64,000 nucleotides of DNA from CBDCZY01 sp965224745 (GCA_965224745.1 CBDCZY010000009.1:434001-498000); one strand, 5' to 3'; counted from the stretch's first letter, positions 33,770 through 46,704 are shown. A program made the numbers and translations. The notes: generated from the letters alone by a model not told the origin.

Positions 33770-35425
33770 CCTGAATCCGTGACTTAAAGAGCATCCACCA
33801 ATCCTTGGGAAGCCACATTAACATTTCAACGTTTTAATACCTTGTTATTGTTTGACAAAGCTTATAGTACGAGCACACTGAGGCTATTTAAGCATCAATA
33901 GCTCTCAATTGACACCAAATCCTGTACACCAGGCACTGCTATCCCTGAGAGGCATGTTCTCGCATTTTTTTTAAGAATAGTGTGGCGTTATCCTGATGCT
34001 AAGCGATGGTAGGTTGACTCAAATGCTAAAAAACCCGGGCAGTGTTTGGAGAAACGAAGTTTTATTCGTCGCCCGGCATGGATGACCCGAGCCGCTAGGT
34101 ACATCAGTTCCTGTATAACCGTTTTTATTCGCCTTCTTTTAGCCGGATGACGGACAGGACTGATGTTGCCTATGAGCCCGATTAAGCCGATCCAACGCAA
34201 GATATTGTAACTATAAGCGCTCAATGCCATGATCAAGTCGTTGGTGGCAAATTTGCCCGAAGGTAAGCGTTCGATATCGAGGTCGGTTTTAAATTCACTG
34301 TGGAATTGTTCGGAAGTGGCATGATCTTGGTAAAGAGCAATGATCTGTTCATCAGCGTAGGCGAGCGAATTTAATGAGGTCCACCAGCCTTCTATTTCTA
34401 TCTCAGGGATTAACAGCATTTGACCCTCTGCATCCATAGTTCTTTCGATAACCCGCATGACGCGGCGGAAGCGATAGGTTTGCCCGTCTTGTTGTTGGGT
34501 TTCTTGGACACTGAACAAGGCGACCCGTTTGCCGACCCTCGGCGTTGTCCATTTGCCTTGTTGTTCAGCCAAGGCTAACCAAGCCTCCAGGTCTTGTTTT
34601 CTGGGGTTCCATTTCAGGATAGAGTCCACTTGGTTTTGGTGCAGCCAGACACGGCTATCCAAGGCATCATGTCCGCTATCCAAACGCACCAGCAGCGGAG
34701 CCTCAGTCAAGCACCGAGCATATTCAATGACGCGGTCCAGCGTCCTTTGAAAACCGTTTTGACAATGCTGCTTACCCTCTCGAAGTTCATTAAGCAGACA
34801 CCAACCCTCATTACCCAGATAAGCCGCAATCGGCGCATAGCCATCATGGCCTTTATAGGTTCTGGAAACACCTTCCTTCTGGGTCTTCTCATTGTTCATC
34901 GGATACACATCAATATCCAATGCGACATGATGGGTGGCCAATGGCGTCACCGGTACCCCGGCATGAGTCAGAAATTCAATATTACATTGTTGCATGATGA
35001 CCAATAGCGCTTCAGCCTCTTCATCCAGTCGTTGTCTTAATCTTGCGCTTGAGGGTACGCGCTTAATCGACAGCGCGTTCTTGAAGTAGTCATCATCTCG
35101 GTAGTTCTCGATTGCTTCGAAGTCGCTTTTGCCTAAACATAGCGTTCCAATGTATGATTTGATAATGTCGCTGTGCGAAATGCCATGGCGTAAAGGAATG
35201 CCGGCCTTGAGCACTTTATGAATAGTGCCATATCGATTTAAACACAAGCCAACTAAGGCCAAACCAGAATGACTTGTATAGGTTTCTGTTGTGGATTGTT
35301 CGATGATGAGACGTTTCATTTTGCACTTGTTGGGTGAAGTTTTTAATGCCTCTATTTTAACACTTTATTGATTATTAATCAGCTAGATAACTCATTTTAT
35401 TAACTTCTTAAATCACGGATTAAGG
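33770..35425 (-). mobile_element. IS1380-family insertion sequence, copy 1 (1656 bp)
   Basis: Terminal repeats CCTGAATCCGTGACTTAA and, inward from the right, CCTTAATCCGTGATTTAA. The 5-bp duplication TAACA is at 33765-33769 and 35426-35430. Copy 2 at 40452-42107 has exactly the same length, with a few substitutions. Confidence 0.93.
33988..35319 (-). CDS. IS1380-family transposase
   Basis: A 443-aa DDE transposase. Family marks: VALDIDVYPMNNEKTQKEGV (first Asp), LLVRLDSGHDALD (second Asp) and ATSEQFHSEFKTDLDIERLPSGKFATN (Glu region). It is intact and differs from the copy at 40670-42001 at only a handful of residues, so at least one copy was active recently. Confidence 0.93.
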   Translation of the reverse strand: MKRLIIEQSTTETYTSHSGLALVGLCLNRYGTIHKVLKAGIPLRHGISHSDIIKSYIGTLCLGKSDFEAIENYRDDDYFKNALSIKRVPSSARLRQRLDEEAEALLVIMQQCNIEFLTHAGVPVTPLATHHVALDIDVYPMNNEKTQKEGVSRTYKGHDGYAPIAAYLGNEGWCLLNELREGKQHCQNGFQRTLDRVIEYARCLTEAPLLVRLDSGHDALDSRVWLHQNQVDSILKWNPRKQDLEAWLALAEQQGKWTTPRVGKRVALFSVQETQQQDGQTYRFRRVMRVIERTMDAEGQMLLIPEIEIEGWWTSLNSLAYADEQIIALYQDHATSEQFHSEFKTDLDIERLPSGKFATNDLIMALSAYSYNILRWIGLIGLIGNISPVRHPAKRRRIKTVIQELMYLAARVIHAGRRIKLRFSKHCPGFLAFESTYHRLASG

Positions 35426-35446
35426 TAACAGTATTAAATATTTCAT

Positions 35447-35563
35447 TGAGGTCTCATTTTGTTCTTAATTGCCCCATATTGTATAAGTGATAGTTTTACC
35501 AGAGCTATTGTACTTAGGTACGGATTTCTAATGAGTGTCTCAAATTCATTGACATATACCGCC
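35447..35563. other. Ancestral upstream region of the split secreted protein
   Basis: This short stretch, between the rebuilt start codon (35444-35446) and the IS21 left end, holds the original 5' region of the secreted protein gene. I see no strong promoter motif in it. Confidence 0.4.
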
Positions 35564-36117
35564 TGTCTCGCGTCAATTATCTTGTCCCATCTGACGACAA
35601 TTATGATGGCCGGATGAATGGGTATAGGCTATTTTTTCAAATGTTGTTTTTTACGATAACTTTCTCCTTCTATTTCAATAATACTGGCATGATGAATAAT
35701 GCGGTCTATTGCTGCTACGGTCATTAATGTATCCGGAAAGATTTGATCCCATTGGCTAAAAGGTTGATTGGAGGTGATAATCAAACTGCCACTTTCATAA
35801 CGATGAGCGATGAATTCAAACAGTACCTGAGTTTCTCCATCGGTTTTTTTAACGTAGCCGATATCATCAATGATGAGGACTCGATATTTATCTAACCGTG
35901 TCATACAGGTCATTAAAGCGAGGTCTTGTTTAGCCAGTTGGAGTTGCTGCACAAGTTCGGTTGCCAACACCCATTTGACACGGACACCCCGTTCAATCAA
36001 GTGATACCCTAAGGCGGCTGCAATATGTGACTTACCCACGCCTGATGGACCAATGAGTAAGAGATTATCGGCTTGAAGTGCCCGTTGGTGGTCCTCTTTA
36101 TGGCGGAGTACCGGCTG

Positions 36118-37505
36118 AGTATTTTCCAATTCAGAAATGAGTCTGAAGTGTGCATAATAGTTAAGCTTGGATTTTCTGTTCAAAAATCTGGTTAAAAAGT
36201 TTCTGTCTTTCTTTTTTTAGGATTATAGCGGCCTGATTATCGGTTATTGCCATGGCAACCTGATCGAGTATCGCAAAGCTTATTCCCGGTTTCAAATATT
36301 TTTCACTGTCAGGTAGTGATTTGAGTTTGTCATAAGGTGTCATCATGTTTTTATAGGGGTATTGCTTAGACTGCTTTCCTTTATCGTCGGTGATGATTTC
36401 AGGATAAAAGCAGGGCCTGTGATAGTTAACATAGGGGTACAAATACTTGATATTGAATTCATTCAGCCTCGCAGCCCATCTTTGTGGGATATGGGTATAG
36501 CCAAAAACCTTTCTGACCACCGCGGCATTTTTGCCTTCAACCAGTGCATTATCATTGGTTTGTCGGGATCGTGATTTGGTCATTTCAATCAATAGCTTAT
36601 TTAACAGGTTCTCTACGGGCTTGTTGATATATTCTGACCCATTGTCAGAGTGAAAACCTTTGATGATAAAGGGAAAAGTTTCCAGTATTTGTTCAAGCAC
36701 GGGGATTAAAAAGTGTTCGCTGATTTTTTCAACGGATAAGATCATTTCAAACTGAGTGACTTCATCAACTACATTGATATGATAAACGCCTTTTTGCTTG
36801 TCCTGGTCGCCCTGGTGAACGGTATCAACGCGAAGGTATCCTGGCTGACCGTTGGCTTGTGGTTTTCTTTTGTCGCCAATGGCGATCTGCCTGGGTTTGG
36901 TTTTTTCAAAGTCTCTGCGCTGTAACTGATAGGTTTTTGATGCCCTCAGATTGTAGAGGTGTGAAACAGAGATTGTCGCCAGCTTTTGATACTGCTTCTC
37001 TCCGTACACCTGATAGGAACGCTCAATAAGCTTTTTCACGGCATGACCACAAGGTTTCTCATGCCATTCATCAATGTCTGCCAATAATCGAATATCGCGC
37101 TGAGAATATTTTCGGTTGAAACCATTGCCTCTTGCTGGGCTGTACCTGACGTAACCGGTCTTTCGGTACTGCGCGATGAGACGTGTCATCTGCTGGCGGG
37201 AATAACCGGTTAGCTTAATCAGAAACCGACTAATGATGCCCTTGTCTTTTTTATTGCAGGACAGGTAGTTGAATTTAACGAGTCCCTTTTGGATCAATTG
37301 ATACCGCTCAGCTTTATTACCCGGTATCGAATAGGCTATCGATTGGTTGCCCTGTAAAAAGGATTCGAGGTGCTCTATTTGGGTTAAATTATCGATGTTC
37401 ATAATCATTTTCATAAAGTGGATTATGAACAGAAAAGCTATTTCAGGCTCATTTTATACTGGAAATAAGGAGTCGTTTCAGACTCATTTCATATTGGACA
37501 AGACT
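36118..37505 (-). mobile_element. IS481/IS1202-like insertion sequence, copy 2 (1388 bp)
   Basis: Same length and ends as copy 1 at 2725-4112. The target duplication GCTG is at 36114-36117 and 37506-37509. It is inserted in istB. Confidence 0.92.
36161..37414 (-). CDS. Transposase, integrase (rve) DDE type
   Basis: A 417-aa protein essentially identical to the transposase at 2768-4021, with the same D197/D257/E293 triad; only the last residues differ (KIQA). Intact. It has the same orientation as the istB gene that it interrupts. Confidence 0.9.
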   Translation of the reverse strand: MKMIMNIDNLTQIEHLESFLQGNQSIAYSIPGNKAERYQLIQKGLVKFNYLSCNKKDKGIISRFLIKLTGYSRQQMTRLIAQYRKTGYVRYSPARGNGFNRKYSQRDIRLLADIDEWHEKPCGHAVKKLIERSYQVYGEKQYQKLATISVSHLYNLRASKTYQLQRRDFEKTKPRQIAIGDKRKPQANGQPGYLRVDTVHQGDQDKQKGVYHINVVDEVTQFEMILSVEKISEHFLIPVLEQILETFPFIIKGFHSDNGSEYINKPVENLLNKLLIEMTKSRSRQTNDNALVEGKNAAVVRKVFGYTHIPQRWAARLNEFNIKYLYPYVNYHRPCFYPEIITDDKGKQSKQYPYKNMMTPYDKLKSLPDSEKYLKPGISFAILDQVAMAITDNQAAIILKKERQKLFNQIFEQKIQA

Positions 37506-38941
37506 GCTGTTGACTATTTTTGGGTAAGTCTGTTAAGTTGAGGGTTGCAAAACTTTTCCCGGCCGGTAATTTGGATTCTCTACTCCATTTAGCAATGCGG
37601 GTTTGAAAGCGACGAGCGAGTTCCTGTTCGCACAGTTTGGCTAAAAAATCAGCATAGCTCCAGGTATTTTCATTGGCCTGATGCTGGTAGCTTTCCAGAT
37701 GTTGACTAAAGGCACCCAGACGCAATTCTTTTAACATTATCTCGAGTGACATGGCTGGTCTCCTGCGGGTTGTAAGCTCATCCACTGACCCGATAACAAT
37801 GCGTCATAGTCAGTAATATCATGCTGTTTTGAGTTGATCTCTGGCTGCTCTTTTGTCGTTAGGTAACGTGATTGCAAGGTCTTGAGGTCAGGTTGTGACT
37901 GTGTTTGTGCTTGCTTCAGTAAGGTTTGTCCTAATTCAACTTCACACTGATGATCCGCTGCGATACGTAAGACAGTCACCATCCATTTGCAGGCATCGCG
38001 AGAGGACCATTGCTGATCAATCAGTTGCCATAGCTGTCGATAATTGTCGTCTGGAAATAATTCATCACGAAATCTTGAAAATCGAAACGCTTGAGGTTTT
38101 GCGGCCAACGCATGAATCACATGTCGATAATCAATGCGTCTCGCTCGACCTTCGGGTTTATCGGGATAGACTCGGTTGAGTTCAACGACTTGAGTTTGTC
38201 CAACAAACCCGATCAATTTGTCATGATAGAGGTGAATGCGTAGGGTTTCGCCGATTAAACGTGATGGAACCGTATAGAGTCCCCGTTTAACACTAATGGT
38301 ACTGCTACTGGTGACTTTGACGGCGAGTTCGGAAAAGTCCATGAACGATGTGTGGGAAGCGGCCGCAAGGCTTTCTGTTCTTCCTGAAAGCGGCTTAACG
38401 TATAACGGTTTAACCGTGCAATACTGCGATCAATAAAGGCCTGGTAATCCTTGATGCTGTCAAAATCAGCATGGCCTCGCAATTTGATGGCTTGATCAAG
38501 ACGATGCTTTAAAGAACCGTGTGCCGTTTCGATCGCTCCATTTTCATGGCTAATGCCAAGATTGTTAGTGGTACCAATCAACCCATAATGTTGACAAAGT
38601 CCTTGATAAGCACACGTGAGCTGTTGCTGTTCATGTTGGTTGACATAAGCGGCACTCAAACTGTCTGTCCGATGCTCAATGGGCACACCCCCTATTTTAT
38701 GCAAGGCATTTTGTAACCCTTCTGCCAAGGCAGAATAACTTTCACCGCCCTGAACAATCTGTGCATATCGCCACCCGCTATAGGCTAATCTGAATTGATA
38801 AATCAGATGGGCAAAAGGCTTCCCGGCAATGGTCACCGCGGTATTAGGATGCGAGAAATCAGATAAACCTGGGTGTGATTAAAAGTGATGCAACATGTTA
38901 AGATTGTATTTTATAGAGTTGAAATATAAAAGAAAATATAC

Positions 38942-39223
38942 ATGAACAAAACCATCCCCGAAAAAGATATAAAGCTACTCGAACTTCTAAATGAACATCC
39001 CATACTACGCCATCGTGTTGAGGCATTAATGGCTATCGTAGAAGATGACGATGAAACGATTGAGAAAGCGGATGCAGCGGAGCAACGCGTCATTGAAGAG
39101 GTTCGAAAAATAGGTCACGCAGCACTTTCCGAGTGGGCAGAAAGTAAAAATAAGCGCAATGAAGCTGAATTGAAAGAACAACCCGAATTACGTATTGCAG
39201 GAAAAAAAACTGTGGTGGCATAG
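38942..39223 (+). CDS. ISKra4-like element ORF1
   Basis: A 93-aa acidic helical protein (LLELLNEHPILRHRVEALMAIVEDDD...) that forms the N-terminal part of the transposase in this subgroup. It ends just past an A8 run (about 39203-39210) where a +1 shift (or loss of one A) joins ORF2 in frame as GKKLWWHSTFD. Programmed frameshift or indel cannot be told apart from one copy. Confidence 0.75.
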   Translation: MNKTIPEKDIKLLELLNEHPILRHRVEALMAIVEDDDETIEKADAAEQRVIEEVRKIGHAALSEWAESKNKRNEAELKEQPELRIAGKKTVVA

Positions 39224-40259
39224 TACCTTTGATATTATCGAAATTGAAGAAACCCTCTTTCGTGAGTCAACCCATATCGTTCGTACTTTTTCAGATCAAG
39301 CGAATGTGACCTGCCGAAGTACCTCGACGCCTTTACAACGGGCCATCACAGATTTTGGAGCAGACCAGCCATTTGGCCAAGTCAACGCTAAACTCCAAGA
39401 ACATTATGGAATAGAGGTACCGGTGAGTAGTATTAGGTTCATCACAGAGCATCATGGCAAAGCGATATTTGAACAAACAGACCTTGTCAGTGACTGGCCA
39501 GATACCTCAGGTACAAAACACGTCATTGCAGAGACAGATGGAGGCATGGTTCCTGTGGTGACCATTGATCCTGAAGCAAAAGATAAGCGAAAAGAAAAAA
39601 CACTGGGCTGGCAAGAACTGCGACTTTGTATTGCCCATGAATGTGGCAGTCGGACGCTGCATTATGGAGGAAACTTTTCTGGGGGTATTGAAGAAACAGG
39701 TCGCCAGTTATTTGATTGCGCGATGAATGTAAACTTTGGCCAACAAACACACGTGCATTCGGTAGGCGATGGCGCATCCTGGATCAAGCGCCAAGTGGAT
39801 GAACAATTTGGCGAAAATGGAACCTATTTAATCGACTTAATGCATCTTTGTGAATACTTGGCAGAAGCGGCACCTAGCTGTACAGGTGACTCGGCATTAT
39901 GGTTAGATGAACAAAAACAACGTTTGAAAATCAATCAGGCCAGCCTTGTTCTTGAAACCCTATTGCCGTTTCTTGAACCATCCGAAACGGATGATGAGAA
40001 AGCGCCGGTTCGTAGGGCTTACCGCTACTTGAGAAATCGTCTGGATCAAGTTGATTATCAAGGTGCGATAGAAAAAGGACTTCCAATCGGTTCAGGTGAA
40101 ATTGAAAGCGCTCACCGTTACATTGTTCAAGCTCGGCTTAAGCGTCCTGGAGCTTGGTGGTCACCCAATAATATAGATTATATGTTGGCTTTGCGATTAT
40201 GTAGAATCAATCAACGATGGGAAAATTACTGGCAAGATGTTAGGCAAAAGGCGGCATGA
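39195..40259 (+). CDS. ISKra4-like transposase, main ORF
   Basis: 354 codons from a TTG; the real product probably begins in ORF1 and shifts frame near 39205. Core motifs: VIAETDGGMVPVVTID (first Asp), VHSVGDGASWIK (second Asp) and GLPIGSGEIESAHRYIVQARLKRPGAWW (Glu). This is the subgroup with GSGEIES, distinct from the transposase at 31396. The catalytic core is intact. Confidence 0.88.
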   Translation: MQEKKLWWHSTFDIIEIEETLFRESTHIVRTFSDQANVTCRSTSTPLQRAITDFGADQPFGQVNAKLQEHYGIEVPVSSIRFITEHHGKAIFEQTDLVSDWPDTSGTKHVIAETDGGMVPVVTIDPEAKDKRKEKTLGWQELRLCIAHECGSRTLHYGGNFSGGIEETGRQLFDCAMNVNFGQQTHVHSVGDGASWIKRQVDEQFGENGTYLIDLMHLCEYLAEAAPSCTGDSALWLDEQKQRLKINQASLVLETLLPFLEPSETDDEKAPVRRAYRYLRNRLDQVDYQGAIEKGLPIGSGEIESAHRYIVQARLKRPGAWWSPNNIDYMLALRLCRINQRWENYWQDVRQKAA

Positions 40260-40451
40260 TGAAAATTTAGTCTTGCATCACTTTTAATCGTACCCGATAA
40301 ACCTTGTTGGCCTGGTGGCATCGCCTGACGAAAAATCACCGGCTTATCCGGACCTTGTGTTGCTCGCCAATGTTTAACTCGGCGTTGAAGCGTTCTCAAT
40401 AAACAATACGGGTAGCTTTGAGGGTAATGTTCATCCAGATATTCCCATAAA

Positions 40452-42107
40452 CCTGAATCCGTGACTTAAAGTGCATCCACCAATCCTTGGGAAGCCACAT
40501 TAACATTTCAACGTTTTAATACCTTGTTATTATTTGAAATAGCTAATAATACGAGCACACTGAGGCTTTTTAAGCCTCAATAGCTCTCAATTGACACCAA
40601 ATTCTGTACACCCGGCACTGCTATCCCTGAGAGACATGTTCTCGCATTTTTCTTAAGAATAGTGGGGTGTTATCCTGACGCTAAGCGATGGTAGGTTGAC
40701 TCAAATGCTAAAAAACCCGGGCAGTGTTTGGAGAAACGAAGTTTTATTCGTCGCCCAGCATGGATGACCCGAGCCGCTAGGTACATTAGTTCCTGTATAA
40801 CCGTTTTTATTCGCCTTCTTTTGGCCGGATGACGGACAGGACTGATGTTGCCTATGAGCCCGATTAAGCCGATCCAACGCAAGATATTGTAACTATAAGC
40901 GCTCAATGCCATGATCAAGTCGTTGGTGGCAAATTTGCCCGAAGGTAAGCGTTCGATATCGAGGTCGGTTTTAAATTCACTGTGGAATTGTTCGGAAGTG
41001 GCATGATCTTGGTAAAGAGCAATGATCTGTTCATCAGCGTAGGCGAGCGAATTTAATGAGGTCCACCAGCCTTCTATTTCTATCTCAGGGATTAACAGCA
41101 TTTGACCCTCTGCATCCATAGTTCTTTCGATAACCCGCATGACGCGGCGGAAGCGATAGGTTTGCCCGTCTTGTTGTTGGGTTTCTTGGACACTGAACAA
41201 GGCGACCCGTTTGCCGACCCTCGGCGTTGTCCATTTGCCTTGTTGTTCAGCCAAGGCTAACCAAGCCTCCAGGTCTTGTTTTCTGGGGTTCCATTTCAGG
41301 ATAGAGTCCACTTGGTTTTGGTGCAGCCAGACACGGGTATCCAAGGCATCATGTCCGCTATCCAAACGCACCAGCAGCGGAGCCTCAGTCAAGCACCGAG
41401 CATATTCAATGACGCGGTCCAGCGTCTTTTGAAAACCGTTTTGACAATGCTGCTTACCTTCTCGAAGTTCATTAAGCAGACACCAACCCTCATTACCCAG
41501 ATAAGCCGCAATCGGCGCATAGCCATCATGGCCTTTATAGGTTCTGGAAACACCTTCCTTCTGGGTCTTCTCATTGTTCATCGGATACACATCAATATCC
41601 AATGCGACATGATGGGTGGCCAATGGCGTCACCGGTACCCCGGCATGAGTCAGAAATTCAATATTACATTGTTGCATGATGACCAATAGTGCTTCAGCCT
41701 CTTCATCCAGTCGTTGTCTTAATCTTGCGCTTGAGGGTACGTGCTTAATCGACAGCGCGTTCTTGAAGTAGTCATCATCTCGGTAGTTCTCGATTGCTTC
41801 GAAGTCGCTTTTGCCTAAACATAGCGTTCCAATGTATGATTTGATGATGTCGCTGTGCGAAATGCCATGGCGTAAAGGAATGCCGGCCTTGAGCGCTTTA
41901 TGAATAGTGCTATATCGATTTAAACATAAGCCAACTAAGGCCAAACCAGAATGACTTGTATAAGTTTCTGTTGTGGATTGTTCGATGATAAGACGTTTCA
42001 TTTTGCACTTGTTGGGTGAAGTTTTTAACGCCTCTATTTTAACACTTTATTGCTTATTAATCAGCTAGATAACTCATTATATTAACTCCTTAAATCACGG
42101 ATTAAGG
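40452..42107 (-). mobile_element. IS1380-family insertion sequence, copy 2 (1656 bp)
   Basis: Same ends and length as copy 1. The duplication ATAAA is at 40447-40451 and 42108-42112. Inserted near the 5' end of istA. Confidence 0.93.
40670..42001 (-). CDS. IS1380-family transposase
   Basis: 443 aa, intact, near identical to the copy at 33988-35319 (differences such as YSTIHKAL against YGTIHKVL). The same catalytic motifs are present. Target duplications show the two copies inserted independently. Confidence 0.93.
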   Translation of the reverse strand: MKRLIIEQSTTETYTSHSGLALVGLCLNRYSTIHKALKAGIPLRHGISHSDIIKSYIGTLCLGKSDFEAIENYRDDDYFKNALSIKHVPSSARLRQRLDEEAEALLVIMQQCNIEFLTHAGVPVTPLATHHVALDIDVYPMNNEKTQKEGVSRTYKGHDGYAPIAAYLGNEGWCLLNELREGKQHCQNGFQKTLDRVIEYARCLTEAPLLVRLDSGHDALDTRVWLHQNQVDSILKWNPRKQDLEAWLALAEQQGKWTTPRVGKRVALFSVQETQQQDGQTYRFRRVMRVIERTMDAEGQMLLIPEIEIEGWWTSLNSLAYADEQIIALYQDHATSEQFHSEFKTDLDIERLPSGKFATNDLIMALSAYSYNILRWIGLIGLIGNISPVRHPAKRRRIKTVIQELMYLAARVIHAGRRIKLRFSKHCPGFLAFESTYHRLASG

Positions 42108-42469
42108 ATAAAGTTAACCCAGTGAGTGTGGGTTCCTGTTCTAATAAAGGGATTAATTCAGCTTCCCAGACTTGTGAAAAGGGATCTTTTCTTGTTTTCC
42201 AGTGCCGCTGCTTTTTGACAATTTGATCATTGGTTTCAATACGCCGACCTGAGCGGGAGCTGATTCCCGCTTTAGCCGCACTGGTTTCTTGCATTAAACC
42301 TGATTGACGACTTTTCATATAAAGAGTCCTTTGTGCTTGAGTAATGTGTTTTCCAGACAAATTAGTCTCCTCGTTTAAAGTAAGACTTAGCTTATCTGGG
42401 GAATCACTCAACCGGTCAAGTTAATTGTCGCTGACCGGACAGGATAATTGTCGCCTAATAGAGAGGCTA

Positions 42470-43140
42470 TTTATGAGAAACAAGTGTCTGAAGAAAGAAG
42501 TGAAATTCAAGCTGGTGAGGTTAATCTCTATGTATAAGGTTTAAACCTTCGCCTTTCATGCGAACAGATTTCATCTATGATATTTTTGATTTTCTACAAA
42601 GTAAAGGAGGTCAAGAAATGGAATATCGATATGGCAGTCATACGATATACAAGATAGAGTACCATTTTGTCTGGGTCACGAAGTATCGTTATCAGATGTT
42701 AACGGGAGATCTGGGGCTTCGTCTTAGAGAAATGGTGCGCCAAAGCTGTGAAGCCTTTGAAATTAGAATTTTGAGTGGGGTTGTGAGTAAAGATCCTGTT
42801 CATATATTGGTAAGTGCACCGCCGAATATGGCGCCGAGTAAAATCATGAGGCGAATTAAAGGAAGGTCGTCGAATAAACTGTTTGAAGAATTTCTCCCAT
42901 ATCAAAAAGCGCTATTGGGGGAGGCATTTTTGGGCGAGGGGCTATTTCTGTGCAACGGTTGGATAGATGACAGAAGAAATGATCAAAGAGTATTTAGCGC
43001 ATCATTCTGAACCAAGGCAAGATGATGGATTCAAAGTTGAGCCGGATTAGGACGCGTCGTTTAGCCGACGCGTATCCGGACTTACAGTCCGTAACCATTA
43101 ACCCACCAGCTTTCAGCTGGTGGATGTTAAGTCAGTCAGC
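42470..43140 (+). mobile_element. Defective IS200/IS605-type element (approximate borders)
   Basis: A TnpA pseudogene is flanked by a 14-bp palindrome AAGGTTTAAACCTT at 42536-42549 on the left and the hairpin CCACCAGCT-TTC-AGCTGGTGG near 43098-43118 on the right, the kind of subterminal structures this family uses. The orphan end at 5731-5794 matches its right side. No TnpB is present. Confidence 0.65.
42618..43050 (+). pseudogene. tnpA: IS200/IS605 TnpA (HUH transposase), inactivated
   Basis: The real start is ATG 42618 with AAAGGAGG upstream (MEYRYGSHTIYKIEYHFVW). Three lesions are visible. The HUH motif reads DPVHILVS, so the first catalytic His is Pro. An extra G after CAAAAA near 42919 shifts the frame. 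In the restored frame a TAG replaces the expected Gln before MTEEMIKEYL, the helix that carries the catalytic Tyr. Clearly dead. Confidence 0.85.
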
Positions 43141-43184
43141 CTTTAAAAAACCCTGAATAAATTTTTTAACAGAAATACCAAGCC

Positions 43185-43219
43185 AAAAAAAAGCCCTAAG
43201 AGTCTCCTCAAAGGGCTTT
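43185..43219 (-). terminator. Intrinsic terminator of the rRNA operon
   Basis: On the minus strand AAGCCCT pairs with AGGGCTT and is followed by a run of eight T, 11 bp past the 5S gene. Confidence 0.88.
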
Positions 43220-43229
43220 GGTATTAAAA

Positions 43230-43348
43230 GCCTGGCAGTTCCCTACTTTCACATGGAAAATCTCCACACTATCATCGGCGCTAAGCGGTTTCACTTCCGA
43301 GTTCGGGATGGAATCGGGTGGGACACGCTCGCTATGGCCACCAAGCAA
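43230..43348 (-). rRNA. rrf: 5S ribosomal RNA
   Basis: About 119 nt. Conserved blocks are present in order: GGTGGCCATAGCGAG, CCCACCCGATTCCATCCCGAACTCGGAAG-type core, and GTAGGGAACTGCCAGGC at the 3' end. It follows the 23S gene by about 70 bp and precedes the terminator. Ends are estimated to within a few bases. Confidence 0.93.
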
Positions 43349-43421
43349 ATCGGTCTAGCCTCATCGGCTCTTCTTAGAAATCTGTACACTCAAAGTCTTT
43401 CCAAACCCCTTGGGGTTATAT

Positions 43422-46313
<2,892 letters not shown>

Positions 46314-46440
46314 ATATAACCCCAAATCAGTCTAGGATCATAAAGTCGCTGACTTTGCTTTAAGAACTCGTTCAGCAGCCCTCATGAATACTTCTCATGA
46401 CAACCACTGCTCTCGTTTTTACAGTGTACAGATTTCTATA

Positions 46441-46453
46441 TTGTTAAAGAGCT
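46441..46453 (-). promoter_or_regulatory. boxA antitermination site before 23S
   Basis: On the minus strand AGCTCTTTAACAA, matching the boxA consensus, in the tRNA-Ala to 23S spacer. Together with the leader boxA it loads the Nus antitermination complex. Confidence 0.8.
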
Positions 46454-46548
46454 ATCAATACGTTACTTCGTACCAATTCTATAATGTCTCTCACACTAAA
46501 ACCCACTACCTTTCGATAGCTCGTCTCAACAAAAAAACAGTATAGAAT

Positions 46549-46624
46549 TGGTGGAGCCAGGGAGGATCGAACTCCCGACCTCCTGCGTGCAAGGCAGGCG
46601 CTCTCCCAGCTGAGCTATGGCCCC
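46549..46624 (-). tRNA. tRNA-Ala (anticodon TGC)
   Basis: 76 nt including encoded CCA. The cloverleaf arms are visible (acceptor GGGGCCA/TGGCTCC, anticodon stem CCTGC-CTTGCAC-GCAGG, T-arm TTCGATCC). Standard rRNA spacer tRNA, 3 bp from tRNA-Ile. Confidence 0.96.
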
Positions 46625-46627
46625 TCA

Positions 46628-46704
<77 letters not shown>

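Larger units (their letters stand above)
35629..37752 (-). pseudogene. istB: istB helper ATPase, interrupted by an IS
   Basis: The N-terminal part (37752-37506, MSLEIMLKELRLGAFSQH..., AGGAG upstream) and the C-terminal part (36117-35629, with Walker A LLIGPSGVGKSH and Walker B RVLIIDDIGYVKK) are separated by the IS481-like copy 2. Deleting it with one GCTG restores the frame as ...LPKNSQQ-PVLRHKEDHQRALQ. The gene aligns with the intact istB at 54878-55615. Confidence 0.88.
38871..40295 (+). mobile_element. ISKra4-like insertion sequence, two-ORF type (1425 bp)
   Basis: Terminal repeats GGGTGTGATTAAAAGTGATG and, from the right, GGGTACGATTAAAAGTGATG. The 9-bp duplication GATAAACCT is at 38862-38870 and 40296-40304. 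Inserted in istA. Confidence 0.92.
37737..42360 (-). pseudogene. istA: istA transposase in three pieces
   Basis: The order from the start is: 42360-42113 (TTG start with GAGGAG upstream, SGKHITQAQ...), then after IS1380 40446-40305 (WEYLDEHYPQSYPYCLLRTLQRRVKHW), then after the ISKra4-like element 38861-37737 (SDFSHPNTAVTIAGK...). Each junction is seamless when the IS and one duplication are removed. A one-base deletion near 38345 also shifts the frame (HRS against expected HRFMDF). It aligns with intact istA at 53374-54885. Confidence 0.85.
35564..42460 (-). mobile_element. IS21-like element carrying three other IS elements
   Basis: The left end TGTCTCGCGTCAATTA (from 35564) and the right end (TTAGGCGACAATTA reading inward from about 42458) match the intact IS21-like element at 53276-55683, including the internal GACAATTA/GTCCGG repeats. 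Inside it lie an IS481-like (36118-37505), an ISKra4-like (38871-40295) and an IS1380 (40452-42107) element. Removing them leaves about 2.4 kb, the expected size. No target duplication is visible at the outer ends. Confidence 0.85.

Noticed and set aside
2725..37505. Large composite transposon bounded by the two 1388-bp IS copies
   Set aside because: Separate target duplications (AAGTG, GCTG) and ordinary core-type genes in between.
33770..42107. Composite transposon formed by the two IS1380 copies
   Set aside because: Each copy has its own target duplication (TAACA, ATAAA), so they inserted independently; the DNA between is IS debris.
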